Below are positions 16,870 to 27,047 of a stretch of 64,000 nucleotides of DNA, one piece after another. The position numbers and the translations under genes were made by a program. The notes under the pieces were generated by a model. That model ran no database searches, was not told the origin of the DNA, and saw only the letters and a list, made by a program, of their open reading frames with translations. Every line of letters begins with the position of its first letter. The first letter of the stretch is position 1. Origin of the DNA: Streptomyces sp. 3214.6. Lineage in GTDB: Bacteria > Actinomycetota > Actinomycetes > Streptomycetales > Streptomycetaceae. Location of the stretch: the NCBI RefSeq assembly GCF_900129855.1, contig NZ_LT670819.1, positions 2,790,001 to 2,854,000 of the forward strand, given 5' to 3'.

Positions 16870-19254
16870 ATGGACAGCGACGGGACGCAGGACGCGCGGG
16901 GCACGCATGCGAATCCCGTGCCGCGCCCGGCGGGGCCGCCGCGGGCGCCCTCGACGCCGCCGCGGCCGGCCCGGGCGCCGGGTGTCCCACCTGCGCCGGA
17001 ACATGCGCCGCCGGCCTCGTCCGCCGTCGCCGAGTGGCTCGACGAGGAGCGGCCCGCCGCGAAGCCCGGCATCTGGCGCTTCGGGTACCGGCTGCCGAAG
17101 GCGGCGCGGGCGACGGTGGAGCGGCTCGCGCCCGTCACTGTCGTCGGCATGCTGGTTCCGCTGGTGGTGGCGCTGGTCGCGTGGTCGCTGTGGCGGCGGG
17201 GCAGCATGCCGTACCAGTTCACTTTGCTGCGGTTGTTCACCCCGGACGGCTGGTGGTGGGGCGGCACGATCGCCTCCCCGAAGACGATGGAGGGCGCCGA
17301 GGCGCGGGTCGTCTACGACGGGGTGTTCTTCGCCGTCCTCGTCTACGCCATGGGCCGGCTGGGCAGCTGGCCGCACGCCGTACGCCACTTCGTGGGCCGC
17401 CGCCCGCAGCCCGCCCGGGCCCTGCTCGCCCTGCTCGGCGCGCTCACCACGCTGAGCTTCGTCTTCCCCGACGCCTTCGGGGTCGGCTGGGACGCGCTGC
17501 CGGTCGTCGACCCGCTGTTCTCGCTCATCGTGCTGATCTCCGGCAGCTACGAGCTGTTCGCCTCCCCCCTGTTCACGAACGCGCTGTACGCGGTCATCAC
17601 GCTGCTCGTGGTGTGGCCGTTCGCCCGGTTCGGCGGCTGGTTGCCGTATCTGAAGGAACGGCGCACCTCCCGTGAGCGCCCGGCGGCCGCCCCTGCCGCG
17701 GAGCGGCCCCGCGCCCAGTGGCCCGAACTGCGGGACGCCGGGCAGTATGAGGCGGCCGACCTGCTGACCGGTGAGGTGGCCGCCGGGCGGATGAACGACG
17801 TCGACTGCACGCGGGTGCGGCGAGCCTGGACGGCGGGGGTGCCCGACTTCCGGGAGACCGTGCTGCGCCACGGCGGGGCGGCCTGGACGCACCCCTCCGG
17901 CGCCCGCGACCTGCCCCGGCGCACCGCCCGCCACGATCTGCTCGCCGGACAGGTGCGCATCGGCCGCTGGGTGGCCGCCGAGCGCACGCCGACGACGTAC
18001 CACGACGCGGGCGCCGCGCTCGGCCCGGACGTGCTGGGCACCTCGCTGCTGGCGGTCGGGCCGTCCGGCTCGGGCAAGACGCGCACGCTGATCGAGCCGC
18101 TGACCGAGGCGCTGGCCCTGCAGGCACTCACCGGGTCGTGCGCCGTCGTCGCGGTGTCCTCGCCCGGCGGCGGGCCGCTCGGCGCCGACTCCGCGTTCGA
18201 CGTGATCGTCCGGATCGGCGATCCGTCGTCCGTGCACGACCTCGACCCCTACGCCGAGTCCGACGACCCGGACGAGGCCGCCGCGATCCTCGCCGAGGCG
18301 CTGGTCGGCGATCTCGACACGGTGAGCGGCCAGGGCGCGGCCACCGCGCTCGCCCAGCTGCTCGGCCCGTACCGGAGCGTGCACGGCTGCTTCCCCACCC
18401 TCCCCGAGCTGCGCGAACTGCTGGAGGGCGAGCCGGGCGCGCTGGCCGCGCTGCGGACGGCGGTGGCCGGGGACGAGATGATGCGCCGTGAGCTGGAGGC
18501 GCGCATCCGGCAGACGGGCACGCCGGGCGACGCCGGCCGGGCCCTCGCCGACCGGCTGGCGCTGCTGAACCGGCCGGTGTTCGCGGAGTTCTTCGGCGCG
18601 GGCGGCAACGCGCACCGGGCGTTCTCGCTGCGCGCCGTCGCCCATCACCCGCTGCGGGTCCGCGTCGACCTGCCCGAGCGGGGTCACGAGGAGGCCGCCC
18701 GGCTGATCACCCGGCTGGTCCTCGCCCAGTTCCACACCGTCGTACGGGAGCGGCGCGACCACTTCGCCTGTCTGGTCCTGGACGACGCGACGGGGGCGGT
18801 CACCGACGGCTCGGTGCGCCGGCTGCAGCGGCTGCGCTCGCAGAACGCGGGCGTGGTGCTGGCCCTGCGTACGATCGGCGACGTCCCCGAGGCGCTGCAC
18901 GGGCCGCTGTACGGGGCCGTCGGCTGCCGGATGGCGTTCTGCGGCATCACCACCTGGGACGGCAGCAGGTTCGCGCAGACCTGGGGCACCGAGTGGGTGG
19001 AGACCACGGAGGTCGCCAAGCACACCGTCTTCGCCGACCAGCCGATGACCCGCGCCATCCACGCCCTGCGCAAGCTGGTGACCGGCAAGGCGGTGACCAC
19101 GGACGCGGTGACCGTGCGCCAGGTCGAGCGGGAGCGGTGGTCGGCGTCGCGGCTGGCGCACGAGGTGCCGCCCGGGCACGCGGTGCTGTCCCTGACGAGC
19201 GTGGCGGGCGAGCACGCGCCGCCGCTGCTGGTGGACCTGCGGTCCGTACAGTGA
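16870..19254 (+). CDS. Membrane-anchored VirD4/TraG-like ATPase
   Basis: A 794-residue protein from ATG 16870, chosen for the AGGGGGCAGGGG stretch just upstream; an in-frame ATG at 16834 lacks a ribosome-binding site. Layout: a Pro/Ala-rich cytoplasmic head (about 1-70), four hydrophobic segments (between about 88 and 250), then an ATPase domain with Walker A GPSGSGKT (397-404) and Walker B CLVLDD (634-639). The organisation is that of type IV coupling proteins, but no relaxase, TraB-like or T4SS genes are nearby, and the gene sits among housekeeping metabolism. It is probably a chromosomally fixed member of this family with unknown substrate. The next gene, PucR, starts 87 bases downstream on the same strand. 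Confidence 0.82.
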   Translation: MDSDGTQDARGTHANPVPRPAGPPRAPSTPPRPARAPGVPPAPEHAPPASSAVAEWLDEERPAAKPGIWRFGYRLPKAARATVERLAPVTVVGMLVPLVVALVAWSLWRRGSMPYQFTLLRLFTPDGWWWGGTIASPKTMEGAEARVVYDGVFFAVLVYAMGRLGSWPHAVRHFVGRRPQPARALLALLGALTTLSFVFPDAFGVGWDALPVVDPLFSLIVLISGSYELFASPLFTNALYAVITLLVVWPFARFGGWLPYLKERRTSRERPAAAPAAERPRAQWPELRDAGQYEAADLLTGEVAAGRMNDVDCTRVRRAWTAGVPDFRETVLRHGGAAWTHPSGARDLPRRTARHDLLAGQVRIGRWVAAERTPTTYHDAGAALGPDVLGTSLLAVGPSGSGKTRTLIEPLTEALALQALTGSCAVVAVSSPGGGPLGADSAFDVIVRIGDPSSVHDLDPYAESDDPDEAAAILAEALVGDLDTVSGQGAATALAQLLGPYRSVHGCFPTLPELRELLEGEPGALAALRTAVAGDEMMRRELEARIRQTGTPGDAGRALADRLALLNRPVFAEFFGAGGNAHRAFSLRAVAHHPLRVRVDLPERGHEEAARLITRLVLAQFHTVVRERRDHFACLVLDDATGAVTDGSVRRLQRLRSQNAGVVLALRTIGDVPEALHGPLYGAVGCRMAFCGITTWDGSRFAQTWGTEWVETTEVAKHTVFADQPMTRAIHALRKLVTGKAVTTDAVTVRQVERERWSASRLAHEVPPGHAVLSLTSVAGEHAPPLLVDLRSVQ

Positions 19255-19341
19255 GGCAGAATCGGGGGAGGCCGTTCATACGCGGCGGACAAAAGATCAC
19301 CTCACCCCTCGCTGTCGTTCGCTCTCCGACCTGAAGGCCCC

Positions 19342-21063
19342 ATGCCTCCCACGCTCGCCTCGCTCGTCCACCACTCCGCGCTGAAGCTGACCGTGCGGGC
19401 GGGCGAGGACCGTCTGGATGTGCCGGTGCGCTGGGCGCACGTCAGCGAACTCGCGGACCCCGTGCCGTACATGGAGGGCGGGGAGCTGCTGCTGATCACC
19501 GCGCTCAAGTTGGACGCGGAGGACCCGCAGGCCATGCGGCGCTATGTGAAGCGGCTTGCCAAGGCCGGGGTGGTCGGGCTGGGCTTCGCCGTCGGCGTCG
19601 CCTACGAGGAGATCCCGAAGGCGCTGGTGGACGCGGCCGAGGAGGAGGGCCTGCCGCTGCTGGAGGTACCACGCCGCACTCCGTTCCTCGCGATCAGCAA
19701 GGCGGTGTCGGCGGCGATCGCGGCCGACCAGTACCGGGCGGTGACGGACGGGTTCGCGGCCCAGCGCGAGCTGACGAAGCAGGCGCTGACGGACGGCCCG
19801 CAGGGGCTGCTCGGGGCGCTCGCCGCCCAGGTGGACGGGTGGGCGGCGCTGTACGACGCCTCGGGCGCCGTCGTGGCGGCCGCGCCGGAGTGGGCGGGCC
19901 GGCGGGCCGCGCGGCTCACGACGGAGGTGGAGCGGCTGCGGGAGCGGCCGGCGCCGGCCTCGGCGGTCGTCGGGGGCGCCGGCGGCCCGGAGCGCTCCGG
20001 GTCCGACGAGCGCTACGACGACCGGGTCGAACTGCACTCCCTGGGCACCGGTCGGCGCCCGCGCGCCGCGCTCGCCGTCGGCACGGCGTCGGCTCTCGGC
20101 ACGGCCGAACGGTACGCCGTCCACTCGGCGATCGCGCTGCTCACCCTCGCCACGGAACGCTCCCGCCCGTTGCAGGAGGCGCAGCAGCGGATCGGCGCTG
20201 CGGTGCTGCGCATGCTGCTGGCGGGCGAACCGGACCATGCGCGCGCCGTCGCCGGGGACCTGTACGGCGACCTGCTCGACGCCCCGTTCCGGGTGATCGT
20301 CGCCGAGCCGGCACCGGCCGCCCGGGCGCACGCCGAGCGTCAGGGGCGCGGGCCCGCGACGACGGCGGCGGACGGGCCGGCCGAGGGGCGTGGGCAGGCG
20401 CGCGGTTCGGTCGACGCCCGGCCGGCGGTCGGCGCCGAGACGGCCCAGGATCCTTTCGGCGGTCTCACCGAAGTCGTCGAGTCGGCGGCCGCGCGGGCCG
20501 GGGAGGCCGTGCTCGTGGTGCCCCAGGGCGAGCAGCTGGTGGCGCTGGCCACGGACGGGGGCGCGGCCGTGGCGGCGTGCGCGCGGTACGCGGCGTCGCT
20601 GGAGGCGAGGCGCGGGACCGGCGAGGGCGTGGACGAGGACGAGCTGGTCGTCGGCCTGTCGGCGCCGGCCGGCCCGATCGCGGCGGCAGCGGCGTACAAG
20701 CAGGCCCAGCAGGCGCTGTCGGTGGCGCGGCGCCGCGGCCGGGTCTTCGTGGAGCATGAGCAGCTCGCCGCGGGCTCCGTGCTGCCCCTCCTCGCGGACG
20801 ACGCGGTGAAGGCGTTCGCGGACGGCCTGCTGCGCGCCCTGCACGAGCACGACGCGACCGGCCGCGGCGATCTGGTGGCCTCCCTGCGGGCCTGGCTCTC
20901 CCGCCACGGCCAGTGGGACGCGGCGGCGGCCGACCTGGGCGTCCACCGGCACACCCTGCGCTACCGGATGCGGCGGGTGGAGGAGATCCTCGGGCGTTCG
21001 CTGGACGACCCGGACGTCCGGATGGAGCTGTGGCTGGCGCTGAAGGCCACGACATCGGAGTAG
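19342..21063 (+). CDS. PucR family transcriptional regulator
   Basis: A 573-residue regulator. The N-terminal PucR domain occupies about residues 1-125 (LASLVHHSALKLTVRAGED, then the LLLIT and GLGFAVG motifs). A GGDEF-like middle region follows, and a C-terminal helix-turn-helix of the HTH_30 type (WDAAAADLGVHRHTLRYRM) lies near residue 525. PucR-type proteins control purine, amino-acid and polyamine/GABA catabolism. Its place between gabT and the potABCD operon makes regulation of GABA or polyamine genes the best guess. A repeat-poor Ala/Gly/Arg-rich linker sits around residues 325-360. It ends at a hairpin terminator overlapping the stop codon. Confidence 0.92.
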   Translation: MPPTLASLVHHSALKLTVRAGEDRLDVPVRWAHVSELADPVPYMEGGELLLITALKLDAEDPQAMRRYVKRLAKAGVVGLGFAVGVAYEEIPKALVDAAEEEGLPLLEVPRRTPFLAISKAVSAAIAADQYRAVTDGFAAQRELTKQALTDGPQGLLGALAAQVDGWAALYDASGAVVAAAPEWAGRRAARLTTEVERLRERPAPASAVVGGAGGPERSGSDERYDDRVELHSLGTGRRPRAALAVGTASALGTAERYAVHSAIALLTLATERSRPLQEAQQRIGAAVLRMLLAGEPDHARAVAGDLYGDLLDAPFRVIVAEPAPAARAHAERQGRGPATTAADGPAEGRGQARGSVDARPAVGAETAQDPFGGLTEVVESAAARAGEAVLVVPQGEQLVALATDGGAAVAACARYAASLEARRGTGEGVDEDELVVGLSAPAGPIAAAAAYKQAQQALSVARRRGRVFVEHEQLAAGSVLPLLADDAVKAFADGLLRALHEHDATGRGDLVASLRAWLSRHGQWDAAAADLGVHRHTLRYRMRRVEEILGRSLDDPDVRMELWLALKATTSE

Positions 21064-21082
21064 GACGGTCGCGGTCCGTCCT
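21062..21082 (+). terminator. Terminator hairpin overlapping the PucR stop
   Basis: A 7-base-pair stem (21062-21068 with 21076-21082) with a 7-base loop begins inside the TAG stop codon. It is not followed by a T-tract. Confidence 0.55.
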
Positions 21083-21096
21083 CGAGTTGATCGTGA

Positions 21097-21339
21097 TCAG
21101 CCGAACAGCTGGGAACCGAGCGGGTGTTGCCGGTCGAAGCCGGGGAGGATCATGAATGTCGCGCCGGCGGTTGTGGTGGTGAAGGGCAGCAGCGCGTCGG
21201 AGGTGTCCATGTGGGTGAGGGTGGCGGTGAAGGTCCGCAGCTCGTTCTGGAAGCTGATGAAGAGCAGGCCGGGGGGGCTCGTCGGTGCCGTAGGAGCAGC
21301 GGAGCATGAGGCCGACCCCGACCACGGTGGAGTGCGCTC
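21097..21339 (-). pseudogene. DyP-type peroxidase C-terminal remnant, frameshifted
   Basis: About 75 codons with strong GC3 bias encode the C-terminus of a dye-decolorising peroxidase: LMLRCSYGTDEPP in one frame, then GLLFISFQNELR and ATFMILPGFDRQHPLGS in the next, ending in TGA at 21097. The two parts join if one base is removed from a run of seven G (21271-21277 on the plus strand). Upstream, the frame meets a stop at 21337-21339, and no other part of the enzyme (heme-binding residues, Tat signal) is present. It is therefore a decayed fragment, not merely a sequencing error in a whole gene. Confidence 0.8.
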
Positions 21340-21400
21340 TTCATTACGCGGGTTCCGGCGCCCCGTAGGAGTGAACCGGCTCGCACCCCGTCAGCAGGGG

Positions 21401-22819
21401 TCAGCTGTCGAAGCCCAGACCCAGTCGGTCCATCGTCCTCAGCCACAGGTTGCGGCGGCCGGCGTGTGCGTCGGCGCGGGCCAGGGACCATTTGGTGAGG
21501 GCGATGCCCGTCCAGGCGAACGGCTCGGGCGGGAAGGGCAGCGGCTTCTTGCGGACCATCGCCAGGGACGTCCGCTCGGTGGCCTCCCCCGCCAGCAGGT
21601 CCAGCATCACCTCGGCGCCGAACCGGGTGGCCCCCACGCCCAGGCCGGTGTAGCCGGCTGCGTACGCCACCTTGCCCTGGTGGGCCGTGCCGAAGAACGC
21701 CGAGAAGCGCGAGCAGGTGTCGATCGCGCCGCCCCACGCGTGCGTGAAGCGGACGCCCTCCAACTGCGGGAAGCAGCCGAAGAAATGACCGGCGAGCTTG
21801 GCGTAGGTCTCCGGCCGGTCGTCGTACTCGGCGCGCACCCGGCCACCGTACGGGTAGATCGCGTCGTAGCCGCCCCAGAGGATGCGGTTGTCCGCGGACA
21901 GGCGGAAGTAGTGGAACTGGTTGGCGCTGTCCCCGAGGCCCTGACGGTTCTTCCAGCCGACCGAGTCGAGCTGTTCGGCGGTCAGCGGTTCGGTCATCAG
22001 CGCGTAGTCGTAGACAGGGACGGTGTACGCCCGCACCCGCCTGACCAGGTTCGGGAAGATGTTCGTGCCGAGGGCGACCTGCCGGGCGCGGACCGACCCG
22101 TAGGGGGTGCGTACGGCCATTCCCGCGCCGTACGGCTTCAGGTCCAGGGCGGGGGTGTGCTCGTAGACGCGGACGCCGAGGCGGGCGCAGGCCTGTTTCA
22201 GGCCCCAGGCCAGTTTGGCGGGGTGGAGCATGGCCACGCCCCGACGGTCGTACAGGCCCGCCTCGAAGGTGGGCGAGGCGACCTGCTCGCGGACCGCGTC
22301 CGCGTCGAGGAACTCCAGGCCCTCGGCGAGGCCCTTGCGGTCGAGTTCCTCGTACCAGTCGCGCAGCTCCCACGCCTGGTACGTCTGCGTCGCGACATCG
22401 ATCTCACCGGTGCGCTCGAAGTCGCAGTCGATGCCGTGCCGGGCGATCGCCGACTCGATCTCGTCGAGGTTGCGCCCGCCCAGCTCCTGCAGCCGGTGGA
22501 TCTCGTCGGGCCAGCGGGCCAGCCCGTTGGGCAGCCCGTGGGTGAGGGAGGCCGCGCAGAAGCCTCCGTTGCGGCCCGAGGCGGCCCAGCCCACCTCGCG
22601 GCCCTCCAGCAGCACCACGTCCCGCCGCGGCTCGCGCTCCTTGGCGACGAGCGCGGTCCACAGTCCGCTGTAGCCGCCGCCGACGACCAGCAGGTCGCAG
22701 GTCTCGGCGTCGGTGAGCGCGGGCTCGGGGTGGGGCTTGCCGGGGTCTTCCAGCCAGTACGGGACCGGCTGGGCGTCGGAAAGAGAAGTGATCCACCGGT
22801 TCATGGCGCTTGGGGCCAT
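21401..22819 (-). CDS. FAD-dependent amine oxidoreductase, gamma-glutamylputrescine oxidase-like
   Basis: A 472-residue DAO-family flavoprotein. The dinucleotide-binding motif CDLLVVGGGYSGLWTA lies near residue 40, followed by LLEGREVGWAASGRNGGF, typical of PuuB-like gamma-glutamylputrescine oxidases. Near the C-terminus is GYTGLGVGATRFGAEVMLDLL, which closes the FAD site. It is the last gene of the minus-strand pot operon, 22 bases after potC, and starts at ATG 22819 with GGGAG upstream. The likely reaction is oxidation of gamma-glutamylputrescine to gamma-glutamyl-aminobutyraldehyde. The glutamylating enzyme (GlnA3-like) is not in the window. Confidence 0.88.
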   Translation of the reverse strand: MAPSAMNRWITSLSDAQPVPYWLEDPGKPHPEPALTDAETCDLLVVGGGYSGLWTALVAKEREPRRDVVLLEGREVGWAASGRNGGFCAASLTHGLPNGLARWPDEIHRLQELGGRNLDEIESAIARHGIDCDFERTGEIDVATQTYQAWELRDWYEELDRKGLAEGLEFLDADAVREQVASPTFEAGLYDRRGVAMLHPAKLAWGLKQACARLGVRVYEHTPALDLKPYGAGMAVRTPYGSVRARQVALGTNIFPNLVRRVRAYTVPVYDYALMTEPLTAEQLDSVGWKNRQGLGDSANQFHYFRLSADNRILWGGYDAIYPYGGRVRAEYDDRPETYAKLAGHFFGCFPQLEGVRFTHAWGGAIDTCSRFSAFFGTAHQGKVAYAAGYTGLGVGATRFGAEVMLDLLAGEATERTSLAMVRKKPLPFPPEPFAWTGIALTKWSLARADAHAGRRNLWLRTMDRLGLGFDS

Positions 22820-22841
22820 GATTTCAACTCCCTACAGAGCT

Positions 22842-23642
22842 TTATGCCTTTTGTTTGCGGCGGCGGTTTCCGATGACCATCGACATCAGGACGAACAGTA
22901 CGGCGACGAGGAACATGGCCGTGCCGATGACGTTGATCTGAACGGGCGTTCCACGCTGGGCCGAACCCCAGACGAACATGGGGAAGGTGACGGTCGAGCC
23001 CGCGTTGAAATTGGTGATGATGAAATCGTCGAAGGAGAGCGCGAAGGCGAGCAGCGCACCCGCGGCGATTCCGGGGGCCGCGATGGGCAGGGTGACGCGC
23101 AGGAAGGTCTGCGCCGGTCCGGCGTAGAGGTCCTGGGCGGCCTGTTCCAGGCGCGGGTCCATCGACATGACGCGCGCCTTGACGGCCGTCACGACGAAGC
23201 TGAGGCAGAACATGATGTGCGCGATGAGGATCGTCCAGAATCCCAACTGTGCACCCAGGTTGAGGAACAGGGTGAGCAGCGAGGCCGCCATGACGACTTC
23301 GGGCATCGCCATGGGCAGGAAGATCAGCGAGTTGACGGCGCCCCGCGCGCGGAAGCGGTAGCGCACCAGCGCGAAGGCGATCATCGTGCCGAGGACCGTG
23401 GCGCCGATGGTCGCCCAGATCGCGATCCGGAGGCTGAGCGAGAGCGAGCCGCACAGCCCGGCGACCCCGCACGGGTCCTTCCATGCGTCCGTGGAGAACT
23501 GCTGCCACTGGTAGTTGAAGCGGCCCTTCGGTTTGTTGAAGGAGAACACCGTGACCACGATGTTCGGCAGCAGGAGATAGCCGAGCGTGAGAAGTCCCGC
23601 GATGACCACGAAATGGCGCTTGAGCCAGTTGACGAAGGGCAT
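22842..23642 (-). CDS. potC: Spermidine/putrescine ABC transporter permease PotC
   Basis: A 266-residue permease with six hydrophobic segments and the EAA loop LEQAAQDLYAGPAQTFLRVTLP. The sequence LAFALSFDDFIITNFNAGS is diagnostic of PotC-type permeases. Its ATG follows the TAA stop of potB directly. With PotB it forms the channel for polyamine uptake. The C-terminus is short and basic (GNRRRKQKA). Confidence 0.94.
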   Translation of the reverse strand: MPFVNWLKRHFVVIAGLLTLGYLLLPNIVVTVFSFNKPKGRFNYQWQQFSTDAWKDPCGVAGLCGSLSLSLRIAIWATIGATVLGTMIAFALVRYRFRARGAVNSLIFLPMAMPEVVMAASLLTLFLNLGAQLGFWTILIAHIMFCLSFVVTAVKARVMSMDPRLEQAAQDLYAGPAQTFLRVTLPIAAPGIAAGALLAFALSFDDFIITNFNAGSTVTFPMFVWGSAQRGTPVQINVIGTAMFLVAVLFVLMSMVIGNRRRKQKA

Positions 23643-24572
23643 TTAGACCAGATCCTCCGTCCCGGACCTGCGAATGTAGAAGGTGACCATGAGCAGGATC
23701 GCGGCCATGAGAATGAAGGAGAGGGCAGCGGCCGTCGGATAGTCCAGCACGCGCAGGAACTGCGTCTGGATGACGTTTCCGATCATGCGGGTGTCGGTCG
23801 AGCCGAGGAGTTCGGCATTGACGTAGTCGCCGGCGGCCGGGATGAAGGTGAGCAGCGTGCCGGAGACCACGCCCGGCATCGACAGCGGGAAGGTGACCTT
23901 GCGGAAGGTGGTGACCGGCCTGGCGTACAGGTCGCCCGCGGCCTCGTGGAGACGCCCGTCGATGCGCTCCAGCGAGGTGTAGAGCGGCAGGATCATGAAC
24001 GGCAGGAAGTTGTACGTCAGACCGCAGACCACCGCGAGCGGTGTGGCGAGGACGCGGTCCCCCGCGGTCCAGCCGAGCCAGCTGGTGACGTCCAGGACGT
24101 GCAGCGTGTTGAGGGCGCCGACGACCGGGCCGCCGTCCGCGAGGATCGTCTTCCAGGCGAGGGTGCGGATCAGGAAGCTGGTGAAGAACGGCGCGATCAC
24201 CAGGATCATGATCAGGTTCCGCCAGCGGCCCGCGCGGAAGGCGATCAGATAGGCCAGCGGGTAGCCCAGCACCAGACACAGGATCGTGGCCGCGCCCGCG
24301 TAGAGGACGGAGCGCAGGAACTGCGGCCAGTACTCGCTCAGCGCGTCCCAGTAGGTGGCGAAGTGCCAGGTGACCTTGTAGCCGTTCTCCAGGGAGCCCG
24401 TCTGCACGGACGTGGAGGCCTGGTAGATCATCGGCAGCGCGAAGAACACGAAGAGCCAGAGCAGCCCGGGCAGCAGCAGCCAGTACGGCGTGAGGCGCCC
24501 GCGCCTGCGGGGCGGCTTCTGCTCGGGAGCCGTGGGGGTGAGAGGCGGGGGCGCCTCGGCGAGTGTCGCCAT
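23643..24572 (-). CDS. potB: Spermidine/putrescine ABC transporter permease PotB
   Basis: A 309-residue permease with a Pro-rich cytoplasmic head, six hydrophobic segments and an EAA loop (LHEAAGDLYARPVTTFRKVTFP). The motifs FLIRTLAWKTILADGGPV and FIPAAGDYVNAELLGS are typical of PotB. It is adjacent to potA on one side (1 base between stop and start) and potC on the other (no gap), so the four genes form one translational unit. Confidence 0.94.
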   Translation of the reverse strand: MATLAEAPPPLTPTAPEQKPPRRRGRLTPYWLLLPGLLWLFVFFALPMIYQASTSVQTGSLENGYKVTWHFATYWDALSEYWPQFLRSVLYAGAATILCLVLGYPLAYLIAFRAGRWRNLIMILVIAPFFTSFLIRTLAWKTILADGGPVVGALNTLHVLDVTSWLGWTAGDRVLATPLAVVCGLTYNFLPFMILPLYTSLERIDGRLHEAAGDLYARPVTTFRKVTFPLSMPGVVSGTLLTFIPAAGDYVNAELLGSTDTRMIGNVIQTQFLRVLDYPTAAALSFILMAAILLMVTFYIRRSGTEDLV

Positions 24573-24573
24573 G

Positions 24574-25730
<1,157 letters not shown>

Positions 25731-25734
<4 letters not shown>

Positions 25735-26978
25735 GCCCCAGTGAGCTTCGCGAACTTTGCTTCGTAGGCGGTCTCTTCCTTCGAGCTCAGGGAGCGGAAG
25801 GAGTGGGATCTCGCCTGCATGGCCTTGTCGGGGATGATCAGCGGGTTGTTCGCCGCATCCGCGTCGATCTTCGCAAGGGCGTCCTTCACTCCGTCGACGG
25901 GACAGACGTAGTTGATGTAGGCGGCGAGTTCGGCGGCCGGCTCCGGCTCGTAGTAGTAGTCCATGAGCCGCTCGGCGTTCGTCTTGTGGCGCGCCTTGTT
26001 GGGGATCAGCATGTTGTCGCTGGACGTCAGATAGCCGGTGTCGGGGATGACGAAGTCGACGTCGGGGCTGTCCGCCTTGAGCTGGACGACGTCACCGGCC
26101 CACGCGAGGCAGGCCGCGAAGTCGCCGCTGGTGATGTCGGACGTGTAGTCGTTGCCGGTGAAGCGGCGGATCTGGCCGCTGTCGACGGCCTTCTGCAGGC
26201 GGGCGATGGCCGCGTCGTAGTCGTCGTCGGTGAACTTCGCCGGGTCCTTGCCCATGTCCAGCAGCGTCATGCCCATGCTGTCGCGCATCTCGGTGAGGAA
26301 GCCGACGCGGCCCTTCAGCTTGGGATTGTCGAGCAGGTCGGAGACCGACTTCACCTCGACGCCGTCCAGCGCCTTCTTGTTGTAGGCGATGACGGTGGAA
26401 ATGCCCTGCCAGGGATAGGAGTAGGCCCGGCCCGGGTCCCAGTCGGGGCTGCGGAACTGCTGCGACAGGTTGGCGTAGGCGTGCGGGAGGTGGGAGGCGT
26501 CCAGTTTCTGGACCCACCCGAGGCGGATGAGGCGGGCGGCCAGCCAGTCGGTGAGGACGATGAGGTCGCGGCCGGTGTCCTGGCCCGCGGCGAGCTGCGG
26601 CTTGATCTTGCCGAAGAACTCGTTGTTGTCGTTGATGTCCTCGGTGTACTTGACCTTGATGCCGGTGCGTTTGGTGAAGGCGTCGAGCGTGGGGTGGTGC
26701 TTGCCGCTGTCGTCGACGTCCATGTACTCGGTCCAGTTGGAGAAGTTCACGGTCTTCTCCTGCGCCGAGTGGTCCTCGGCGGACGTGCCGCCCCCGGACT
26801 TGCCGGCCGCGGGAATCCCGCAGGCGCTCAGTGCGCCGAGGCCGCCGAGGGTGAGCACGCCTCCGGCGGAGGCGCGCAGCAGCGACCGGCGGGTCATGGC
26901 CGCCCTGCCGTTGCGGAAACTGCGCCGTATGGCGGCCACCTGGGCCGGGCTCAGGCGGTCGGGCTCGTACTGCTCCAT
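25731..26978 (-). CDS. potD: Spermidine/putrescine-binding lipoprotein PotD
   Basis: A 415-residue binding protein. About 28 residues precede a Tat motif (MTRRSLLRAS), then a hydrophobic stretch ending in the lipobox LSACG near residue 53, so it is a Tat lipoprotein with an extended n-region. The mature protein begins VNFSNWTEYMDV, the PotD-type first strand, and contains LIVLTDWLAARLI and SYPWQGISTVIAYNKK. It is encoded 69 bases after the aldehyde dehydrogenase gene in the same operon and would capture putrescine or spermidine outside the membrane. Confidence 0.94.
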
Positions 26979-27047
26979 GCGCGTGGTGCCCTTTCGGGAG
27001 GTCCGGCCGTGGTCGGCGGCCGTTCGTCGTCGCTTGTCAGTCGTCGC

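Noticed and set aside
16870-19254. An integrated conjugative element, suggested by the VirD4/TraG-like ATPase
   Set aside because: No integrase, relaxase, replication gene, tRNA-linked attachment site or direct repeats were seen, and the flanks are conserved core genes.
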